DNA of 13,771 nucleotides from Spirochaetota bacterium (GTDB taxonomy: Bacteria > Spirochaetota > Spirochaetia > Treponematales > Breznakiellaceae). Location of the stretch: positions 1-13,771 of the forward strand of contig JAEXTK010000263.1 of NCBI GenBank assembly GCA_023406985.1, read 5' to 3'. Under the pieces are notes generated by a model. That model searched no databases and had not been told where the DNA came from. It saw nothing but the letters and a program-made list of their open reading frames with translations. The translations under genes and the position numbers were made by a program. Shown here piece by piece: positions 1-5,680 of this stretch (positions are counted from its first letter, which is position 1; every line of letters starts with the position of its first letter).

Positions 1-42
1 CGCGGTAAACGGCCCGACGCGGCGCCTTCCGGCGCCGACTGA
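1..42 (+). CDS. 3' end of an upstream gene (possible)
   Basis: The frame that begins at base 1 stays open for 13 codons and ends at a TGA at 40-42, two bases before the recO start. The tail reads RGKRPDAAPSGAD, a basic, low-complexity sequence typical of a C-terminal tail. I cannot tell which protein it belongs to. The close spacing to recO, and the lack of a good ribosome binding site of its own for recO, fit a coupled upstream gene. The evidence is thin because only 42 bases are visible. Confidence 0.3.
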   Translation, partial: RGKRPDAAPSGAD

Positions 43-44
43 GC

Positions 45-800
45 ATGAGCCGGACCCGCGTCCACGAGGCCCTCGTCCTCTCCGTCCGTTCGTCGGGCGA
101 ATCCAACCGGGAGGCGACCTTCCTCACGGCCGATGAGGGCATCCTCCGGGCGACGGTCTTCGGCGGTCCTAAAAGCAAGCTCCGCGCGCACGTAGAAAGC
201 ATGCACCGGGGCACCCTCTGGCTCTACTACGACCCCGTGCGCGACTCGCGCAAGGTGGTCGATTTCGATGTCCGGAACTGGCGCCCCCGGTTGCGCGAAC
301 TCCTGGAGCGGAGCCTCGCCGCGGCGGCCGTCGCCGAGACCATCCTCGCGAGCCACGGCGGCGGCGGTTCCTGGGTCGAGGCCCTCTCCCTCGCGGACGA
401 TTCGCTCGACGCCCTCGAAGCCGCCGACGAGGAAGGGTCGGGCCGGACGCTCACCCGCTTCCTCTGGAAATGGGCCGACCTCCTCGGCTCCCGGCCCGAG
501 ACGGAATCCTGCCCCCGTTGCGCTTGTAGCCCGGCCGCCGATGAAGTAGTATGGTACTCTCGGCGCGAAGCCGCGCTGCTCTGCGACGCGTGCGCCGAAC
601 GGAGCTCGCTCGAAGGGGGCACGCCGGTGAGCGCGGGCGCGCGGCGTTGGCTTTCCGCCGTGGAGGGCCTCGGCGCGGTCCAGGCGCTCCGCGTGGGGCT
701 GGACGCGACCTCGCTCGCGCAGGCGCGGCGGTTCGCGACGGAGGTGCTCGCCGAGGCGTTCGGGAAGCGACTGCGGACCTGGGACGGGTGGGACGGCTAG
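45..800 (+). CDS. recO: DNA repair protein RecO
   Basis: RecO is the cytoplasmic mediator of the RecF pathway: it binds ssDNA and SSB, anneals strands and, with RecR, loads RecA. The 251-residue product has the family's usual size (about 240-260). Residues 1-80 match the N-terminal OB fold, with a typical opening (EALVLSVRSSGESNREATF) and the GG-x-K-S-K stretch near residue 41-45. A helical middle follows. A C-terminal zinc-finger-like cysteine set is visible as C156-x2-C159 and C180-x2-C183; this set is present in many but not all RecO proteins. I chose the ATG at 45 because it gives the family N-terminus and follows a TGA by two bases; no strong Shine-Dalgarno sequence precedes it, so coupling to an upstream gene is likely. 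The next gene starts 43 bases after the stop. It sits in a run with recJ, which acts in the same pathway. Confidence 0.88.
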   Translation: MSRTRVHEALVLSVRSSGESNREATFLTADEGILRATVFGGPKSKLRAHVESMHRGTLWLYYDPVRDSRKVVDFDVRNWRPRLRELLERSLAAAAVAETILASHGGGGSWVEALSLADDSLDALEAADEEGSGRTLTRFLWKWADLLGSRPETESCPRCACSPAADEVVWYSRREAALLCDACAERSSLEGGTPVSAGARRWLSAVEGLGAVQALRVGLDATSLAQARRFATEVLAEAFGKRLRTWDGWDG

Positions 801-843
801 GATTCGCGAAGCCGCCGCCCGATGCGAAAGAGGGGAGGCGGCC

Positions 844-2154
844 ATGCGCGCAGTAGACATCATCATGAAAAAGAGGGCCGGCGACGAGCTGACCCGGCAG
901 GAAATAGAGTTCTTCATCGGCGGGTACGTCGCCGGGACCATCCCCGATTACCAGGTCTCGGCCTGGGCTATGGCCGTCTTCTTCCGCGGCATGACCAGCG
1001 CCGAGACGGGCTACCTCACCGACGTCATGCTCCGGTCGGGAGCCGTCATCGACCTCTCCGGCATCGCGGGACCCTTCGTGGACAAGCACTCCACCGGCGG
1101 CGTCGGCGACAAGACGAGCCTCGTCATCGCGCCCGTGGTCGCCGCCCTCGGCATCCGCGACCCCATGATGTCCGGCCGCGCCCTCGGGCATACCGGCGGA
1201 ACCCTCGACAAGCTCGAATCGATACCGGGCTATCGGACCAACCTGACGGTGGCCGAATTCCGTACGTTCATCCAGGCCGACGGTTTCGCCATGACGGGCC
1301 AGACCAAGGAGATCGTCCCCGCCGACCGCCTCCTCTACGCCCTCAGGGACGTGACGGGCACGGTGGAATCCATTCCCCTCATCACCGCGAGCATCCTGTC
1401 CAAGAAGGTCGCCGAAGGGGCCGAGAGCCTCGTCTTCGACGTGAAGTACGGCTCCGGCGCCTTCATGAAGGATCCCGTGGACGGCGAGAAGCTCGCCCGC
1501 TCCCTCGTGGACACCGGTGCGGCCATGGGCAAGCGCATCATCGCCCTCCTCACCGACATGGACGAACCGCTCGGCGCCATGGTGGGCAACTTCCTGGAAG
1601 TGGAGGAATGCCTGGACTGCCTGGAGGGAACGGGGCCGGCCGACCTCATGGAGGTCACCCTGGAACTCGCCGCCCGCATGGTCGTCCTCGCCGGGAAGGC
1701 GAAGGACGCCGCGGCCGGCCGCGCGCTCTGCGAGGAGGCCCTCGCGTCGGGCCGGCCGCGCAAACTCTTCCTGGACAACGTGCGGAGCCAAGGCGGCGAT
1801 CCGGAGGCGCTCCTCGCCCTCCGGGGGACGTACCGCTCTCCCCACGTCGCCGCGGTGACGGCGGCCCAGTCGGGGTACCTCGCCCGCATCGACGCCTGGA
1901 AGGTGGGCATCGCGGGCGTGAGCCTCGGCGTCGGCCGCAACCGCACCGAGGACGCGGTGAGCCCCGTCGCCGGCGTCCGGTTCCACAAGAAGGGCGGCGA
2001 GGCGGTCGCCCTCGGCGAGACCGTGATGACCGTCTGGGGCAAGGACGCGGCGAGCCTGGAGACGGCCCTCCCCCTCCTCCGCGACGCCCTCGAATACAGC
2101 GATACGCCGCGATCGCCGCGCCGGCTCGTGCTGAAGGAAATCGCCTCGAAATGA
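844..2154 (+). CDS. deoA: Thymidine / pyrimidine-nucleoside phosphorylase
   Basis: This enzyme phosphorolyses thymidine (or uridine/deoxyuridine) to the base plus (deoxy)ribose-1-phosphate in pyrimidine salvage; it acts in the cytoplasm as a homodimer. The 436 residues match the class II nucleoside phosphorylase length. The phosphate-binding loop KHSTGGVGDKTS lies at 81-92, the family signature SGRALGHTGGTLDKLE at 110-125, and the base-contacting R168, S183 and K187 are all present, at a constant offset of three from E. coli DeoA. M108 sits where E. coli thymidine phosphorylase has Met111 and Bacillus pyrimidine-nucleoside phosphorylase has Lys108, which argues for thymidine preference (inference). 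The start is supported by a GAGGGGAGG Shine-Dalgarno sequence at about 831-839. Its stop overlaps the recJ start as ATGA (2151-2154), so the two are probably translated together. The symbol pdp would also be defensible. Confidence 0.9.
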   Translation: MRAVDIIMKKRAGDELTRQEIEFFIGGYVAGTIPDYQVSAWAMAVFFRGMTSAETGYLTDVMLRSGAVIDLSGIAGPFVDKHSTGGVGDKTSLVIAPVVAALGIRDPMMSGRALGHTGGTLDKLESIPGYRTNLTVAEFRTFIQADGFAMTGQTKEIVPADRLLYALRDVTGTVESIPLITASILSKKVAEGAESLVFDVKYGSGAFMKDPVDGEKLARSLVDTGAAMGKRIIALLTDMDEPLGAMVGNFLEVEECLDCLEGTGPADLMEVTLELAARMVVLAGKAKDAAAGRALCEEALASGRPRKLFLDNVRSQGGDPEALLALRGTYRSPHVAAVTAAQSGYLARIDAWKVGIAGVSLGVGRNRTEDAVSPVAGVRFHKKGGEAVALGETVMTVWGKDAASLETALPLLRDALEYSDTPRSPRRLVLKEIASK

Positions 2155-4274
2155 ATTGGGAAAAGAAAGACATCCCCCCCGAACTCGTCCGCGACCTCGC
2201 GGCCAAGTACGACTGCGAGCTCCTGGCCGCGTCGATACTCGCGCGCAGGGGCATAACCGCCGGGGAAAGCGTCCGCTATTACCTGGAAGACGATCCCCGC
2301 CACCTGCGGAACCCCTTCGAGCTTCCCGGCATGGAGGACGCGGTGGACCGCATCCTCGCGGCCAAGGACGAGGAGGAGAAAGTCCTCGTCTTCGGCGACC
2401 GCGACGTGGACGGCATCACGAGCACCGCCCTGCTCACGGGAGCCCTGACCGCCCTCGGCCTGGACGTGACCTGGCGCGTGCCGGTCGGCGACGAGCCCTA
2501 CGGGCTCTCGATCGCCGCCGTGGAGGAATTCGCGGCCGCGTACGGGACCCTGGTCGTCACCGTAGACTGCGGCATCTCCAACATCGAAGAGATCGACCGG
2601 GCCGCGGAACTGGGGGTGGACGTGGTCGTCGTGGACCACCACAACCCGCAGGCGGAGCTGCCGCGCGCCGTGGCGATCGTGAATCCCAAGCTCGCGTCCT
2701 CCGCCTACCCCTTCCGCGACCTGGCCGGCTGCGCGGTGGCGTACAAGGTCGTCTCCGCCCTGCGCTTCGCCGCCCGGAGCGAACTCTACGGCCAGGACAT
2801 CTGCCTCCTGGACGCGCGGCCGGCCAACGAGGCCTACGTCATCGAGGCGGTCAAGCTCCGCAACCTCGCGGTCGTCGATCGCCTCTCCGAGACCATCGTG
2901 CCCGGCATGGTGGAGATCGGCAGGACGCGCCTCGTGCCCTTCCTCCAAGGCCAGTCCATCTTCGTCTGGGACGCGCCGCTCCAGAAACGGACCCTCGCCA
3001 AGGTGTTCGGTCCGGGAGTCGAGGTGGCGATGCTCGACGTCGCGGGCGAGATCGCCAAGGTCATCCCCGCCGTGGCGGGCAAGAGCCTCCTCCGCATCAA
3101 GGAGCTCTCCCGCATCGCGCGCTACGCGGAGAAGTCGGTCGGCGAGCTCGACGTCTTCGTCAACCTGTTCGTCTCCTTCGCGCGCAAGAAGGAGGAGGTC
3201 TTCGGGGAAGCGGACGCGGAGGACCTCCAGCTCGCCTGCCTCGGGACCCTCGCCGACCTCATGCCCCTCGTGGACGAGAACCGCATCATCGTCCGCGCCG
3301 GCCTCGCCGCCATGCAGGCGAAGCCGCGCACCGGCGTGTCGGACCTGCTCTTCAAGTTGGGCCTCGCGGGCCGGCGGATCTCGGCCACGGACCTCTCCTG
3401 GCAGGTCTGTCCCGCGATCAACGCCTCCGGCCGCATGGGGAAGCCCGACGTCGCGGTGCGCCTGCTCCTCCACGGCGACGCTCGCGAGCGGGACCGCCTG
3501 GCGGCGGAGGTCATCGGCATGAACGAAGACCGCAAGAAGCTCGGCGCCGAAGTCTGGTCCGTCGCGGAGCCGCTCGCCGCGGCGAGCCTGGACAGCTTCG
3601 GCGGCAAGCTCGTCATGGCGTACGGGGCGGAGATCCACCGCGGCATCACCGGCCTCATGGCCGGCCGCCTCGTCGGCCGATTCAAGGTACCCGCCCTCGT
3701 CGTCGCCTTCGTGGGGGAGGAGACGGCGACCGGGTCCCTCCGTTCCGCGCGCGGGTACGACCTCCGCGGCCTCCTGGACCAGTGCGCCGACCTCTTCATC
3801 GATTGGGGCGGCCATGATTACGCAGCCGGCTTCAGCATGAAGCGGTCCAACTGGGACGCCTTCCTCGAGCGCCTCAAGACCGCCGCCGCGACCATCGAGC
3901 TCGGAAACGAGGAGGACGAGGAGACGGTGACCGTCGACGCGGAGCTGCCGCTCCCCTACTTGACGCCCGACGTGCTCAAGACCGTGGACCTCTTCGAACC
4001 CTACGGCGAGGGGAACGTGCCGCTCCTCTTCCTGGCCAAGGGGCTCCGGGTGGCCGACATCGCCCTCATGGGCAAGGGAGAGGTCAAGCACGTCAAGCTC
4101 ACCTTGGACTCGGGCAAGCACAAGTGGCCGGCCGTCTACTGGCAGGCGGCCGAAAAGGTGAAGGTGGATTTCGATCTGGAGGACCGGGTGGACCTGGTCT
4201 TCAAGGTGACGCGGAACTGGTTCAACGGATCGGCGACGCCCCAGCTGGTCGTCACCGACCTCAAGCGCTCATGA
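2151..4274 (+). CDS. recJ: ssDNA-specific 5'-3' exonuclease RecJ with large insert
   Basis: RecJ degrades ssDNA 5' to 3' with two metal ions and works in RecF-pathway repair and mismatch repair. The start chosen is the ATG overlapping the deoA stop (ATGA), preceded by GAAGGA; it gives 707 residues. The DHH domain shows motif I as G82-D-R-D-V-D-G88, motif II as VDCG (D139) and motif III as D162-H-H164. The LAG-x-AVAYK helix is at 191-199, motif IV GTLADLMPL at 365-373 and NASGR at 424-428. The DHHA1 domain has IHRGITG at 495-501 and GGHDYAAGF at 553-561. A C-terminal OB-like region (about 600-707) contains EPYGEGN. Motif I usually reads D-Y-D or D-F-D, so Arg84 is unusual. E. coli RecJ is 577 residues; most of the extra length is a block of about 150 residues (205-355) between motif III and motif IV, discussed in the findings. 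The stop overlaps the M23 gene start, again as ATGA. Confidence 0.92.
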   Translation: MNWEKKDIPPELVRDLAAKYDCELLAASILARRGITAGESVRYYLEDDPRHLRNPFELPGMEDAVDRILAAKDEEEKVLVFGDRDVDGITSTALLTGALTALGLDVTWRVPVGDEPYGLSIAAVEEFAAAYGTLVVTVDCGISNIEEIDRAAELGVDVVVVDHHNPQAELPRAVAIVNPKLASSAYPFRDLAGCAVAYKVVSALRFAARSELYGQDICLLDARPANEAYVIEAVKLRNLAVVDRLSETIVPGMVEIGRTRLVPFLQGQSIFVWDAPLQKRTLAKVFGPGVEVAMLDVAGEIAKVIPAVAGKSLLRIKELSRIARYAEKSVGELDVFVNLFVSFARKKEEVFGEADAEDLQLACLGTLADLMPLVDENRIIVRAGLAAMQAKPRTGVSDLLFKLGLAGRRISATDLSWQVCPAINASGRMGKPDVAVRLLLHGDARERDRLAAEVIGMNEDRKKLGAEVWSVAEPLAAASLDSFGGKLVMAYGAEIHRGITGLMAGRLVGRFKVPALVVAFVGEETATGSLRSARGYDLRGLLDQCADLFIDWGGHDYAAGFSMKRSNWDAFLERLKTAAATIELGNEEDEETVTVDAELPLPYLTPDVLKTVDLFEPYGEGNVPLLFLAKGLRVADIALMGKGEVKHVKLTLDSGKHKWPAVYWQAAEKVKVDFDLEDRVDLVFKVTRNWFNGSATPQLVVTDLKRS

Positions 4275-5284
4275 ACGCGGCCAGGCGGACGGCGGCCGCG
4301 CTCGGCGTCCTCGCCGCTGCGTTCCTCTTCCTCGGCGCCGGCGCCGGCATCGAGGCGCCGACCGCCGCGGGCGGGCGCATGGAGCTCCTGAGCGACTCCG
4401 CCCGCCCGGGAGAGCCCGTGACGGTCGCCGCCGTCTTCCGCGGCCGCGGAGCGGAGGGCGCGCGATCCGCCGGGACGCCGGCTTCCCGCGTGCGGGCTAT
4501 CCTCGTGGCGCCGGACGGTCGCCGCCTCGCGGCCGCCCCCGTCTTCCGCCTCGCCGCGGACGACGCGGGCGACGAGGTCTACTGCGCCATCCTCGCGGTC
4601 CCCTCCACCGCCCCTTCGGGCCGGGCGAAGGTGATCCTGGAGGACTCGGGCGGCGCCGTCATGGAGCGGCCGCTGGAGCTGCGCGGCCGCGAGTTCGCGC
4701 GGGAAGACGTAGCATTGAATCGGTCGAACACCGAACTCAGGACCGCCGAGTCCCTCCAGAAACAGGCCGAATCGACCGCCCTCTGGGGGCTCCTCGTCGC
4801 CTTCGACCCGGACGCGGCCTTCGCGGCCGGGCCCTTCCAGCCTCCGGTGGACTCCACGCGGCGCACGAGCCTCTTCGGCGACCGGCGACGGTACCGGTAC
4901 GCGGACGGCTCTTCCGAGACGAGCATCCATGCCGGCATCGACTACGGCGTGCCCCGCGGAACGCCGGTCCGCGCCGCCGCGGCGGGCCGCGTGGTCCTCG
5001 CGCGGCCGCGCATCGTGACCGGCAACTCGGTGGTGATCGAACACCTACCGGGCGTCTTCACGCTCTACTACCACCTGGACCGACTGGACGTGGCCGAGGG
5101 GGACGCCGTCGAGGCGGGCCGCCTCATCGGGGCCTCGGGTTCCACGGGCCTCTCCACCGGCCCCCACCTCCATTGGGAGGTCCGCGTCTCGGGCGAGGCC
5201 ACCGATCCGGACGCCTTCCTGGAGCGGGCGGTCCTTGACAAAGGTTCCGTACTCAGTAAAATAGGCGGGAATCATGACCGGTAG
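4271..5284 (+). CDS. M23-family (LytM-type) murein endopeptidase, exported
   Basis: M23 zinc peptidases cut peptide cross-links in peptidoglycan. The start is the ATG overlapping the recJ stop (ATGA at 4271-4274), which gives 337 residues beginning with a basic stretch and a hydrophobic segment (about 7-26), that is, a signal peptide or membrane anchor; there is no lipobox cysteine. Residues about 36-140 look like a beta-rich extracytoplasmic domain (PGEPVTV, VRAILVAPDGRRL). The peptidase domain fills about 195-315: H220-x3-D224 (HAGID) and H301 of the HLH motif (299-301) are the expected zinc ligands, and H268 (YYHL) and H299 the catalytic histidines, so it looks active rather than a LytM-type regulator. 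It is the last gene of the recO-deoA-recJ run, and its final codons double as the rpsU promoter. Its physiological substrate cannot be read from the sequence. Confidence 0.88.
   Translation: MNAARRTAAALGVLAAAFLFLGAGAGIEAPTAAGGRMELLSDSARPGEPVTVAAVFRGRGAEGARSAGTPASRVRAILVAPDGRRLAAAPVFRLAADDAGDEVYCAILAVPSTAPSGRAKVILEDSGGAVMERPLELRGREFAREDVALNRSNTELRTAESLQKQAESTALWGLLVAFDPDAAFAAGPFQPPVDSTRRTSLFGDRRRYRYADGSSETSIHAGIDYGVPRGTPVRAAAAGRVVLARPRIVTGNSVVIEHLPGVFTLYYHLDRLDVAEGDAVEAGRLIGASGSTGLSTGPHLHWEVRVSGEATDPDAFLERAVLDKGSVLSKIGGNHDR
5235..5262 (+). promoter_or_regulatory. Sigma-70 promoter for rpsU
   Basis: A perfect -35 box TTGACA (5235-5240) and a -10 box TAAAAT (5257-5262, five of six matches) are separated by 16 bases. 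They lie in an AT-richer patch inside the last codons of the M23 gene. Transcription would begin near 5268-5270, giving rpsU a leader of about 37 bases. Together with the terminator at 5588-5616 this predicts a separate rpsU transcript of about 350 bases. Confidence 0.72.
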
Positions 5285-5290
5285 ACGGAA

Positions 5291-5301
5291 GGGAGGTGAT
5301 C
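5291..5301 (+). promoter_or_regulatory. Extended Shine-Dalgarno sequence of rpsU
   Basis: GGAGGTGATC at 5292-5301 is a ten-base perfect complement of the usual bacterial 16S 3' end, and the preceding G can add a G-U pair. From GGGAGG (5291-5296) there are nine bases to the ATC at 5306, a normal spacing. The spacing to the ATT at 5315 (18) or the ATG at 5336 (39) would be far too long. This site therefore decides the rpsU start. Confidence 0.8.
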
Positions 5302-5305
5302 AACC

Positions 5306-5521
5306 ATCGCTCACATTATCGTAGACGACAACGAGATGCTGGAGAAGGCGATCAAGCGTTTCAAGCGCATGGTCGAGAAGGAAGGCATCATCCGCGAGTT
5401 CAAGAAACGGGAGCGCTTCGAGAAGCCTTCCACGATCCAGAACCGGAAGAACAAGGCCTTGCAGCGCAAGCTGCTCAAGAAGTCCCGCAAGGGGCCGACC
5501 AAGAGCAAGAGCGACTATTAA
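5306..5521 (+). CDS. rpsU: 30S ribosomal protein bS21 (apparent ATC start)
   Basis: bS21 binds the 30S platform near the anti-Shine-Dalgarno region and helps translation initiation. The protein is rich in Lys/Arg and carries the family core LEKAIKRFKR-x-V-EK-x-GI followed by REFKKRERFEKPS. Starting at the ATC of 5306, read as Met, gives MAHIIVDDNEM and so on: 71 residues, the same length as E. coli S21, with the expected short N-terminal strand. In frame, a TGA at 5297-5299 closes the reading frame upstream, and there is no ATG, GTG, TTG or CTG before the ATG at 5336. That ATG would give 61 residues, lose the conserved N-terminus and have no ribosome binding site. The strong Shine-Dalgarno sequence is correctly placed only for 5306. 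Either this is a genuine non-canonical AUC start, as known for infC, or a single-base sequence error hides an ATG. It has its own promoter and terminator. Confidence 0.88.
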   Translation: MAHIIVDDNEMLEKAIKRFKRMVEKEGIIREFKKRERFEKPSTIQNRKNKALQRKLLKKSRKGPTKSKSDY

Positions 5522-5587
5522 GAGCCCGGCGCGGCCCGTTCGTGAGCCGCGCGGAGGCGTGCGTAGCCGCAGCCTTGCCGTAGAAGA

Positions 5588-5616
5588 GACCGTCCGCCAG
5601 GACGGTCCTTTTTTTT
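5588..5616 (+). terminator. Intrinsic terminator after rpsU
   Basis: A perfect eight-base-pair stem, GACCGTCC (5588-5595) with GGACGGTC (5600-5607), closes a GCCA loop and is followed by C and eight T residues (5609-5616). This is a textbook Rho-independent terminator on the plus strand, 66 bases after the rpsU stop. Confidence 0.92.
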
Positions 5617-5632
5617 GCCGCGCCGTTTTGTC

Positions 5633-5660
5633 CGGCGCGCCGTCCCCACCCGGCGCGCCG
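5633..5660. repeat. Paired GC palindromes between rpsU and the chemotaxis gene
   Basis: The ten-base palindrome CGGCGCGCCG occurs twice, at 5633-5642 and 5651-5660, eight bases apart, so the copies can pair with each other to form a ten-base-pair hairpin. A similar GC stretch follows up to 5680. It lies just past the minus-strand stop of the chemotaxis receptor gene. On the minus strand it is followed by A residues rather than T, so it is not a classical terminator; it may protect the mRNA 3' end. Confidence 0.4.
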
Positions 5661-5680
5661 CCCTAAACCGCGCGCCGCCC

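Noticed and set aside
451..1986. A 511-codon antisense frame over recO and deoA
   Set aside because: Same kind of shadow; no ribosome binding site or recognisable motif.
822..2150. A 443-codon N-terminal extension of RecJ
   Set aside because: The added sequence is Arg/Gly/Pro-rich out-of-frame deoA; RecJ homology starts at the ATG at 2151, which overlaps the deoA stop.
1335..4121. A 928-codon open frame antisense to deoA and recJ
   Set aside because: It mirrors the third-position GC bias of the real genes, crosses two genes, is dominated by E, D, G, H, R and V, and shows no domain.
4124..4270. An N-terminal extension of the M23 protein
   Set aside because: It would overlap recJ by about 150 bases and bury the signal peptide; the ATG at 4271 places the signal sequence at the N-terminus.
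5336..5521. rpsU beginning at the ATG of 5336
   Set aside because: It would remove ten conserved residues and lies 39 bases from the Shine-Dalgarno sequence.
5529..5552. Hairpin GCGCGGC/GCCGCGC after rpsU, considered as a terminator
   Set aside because: No T-tract follows; the real terminator lies at 5588-5616.
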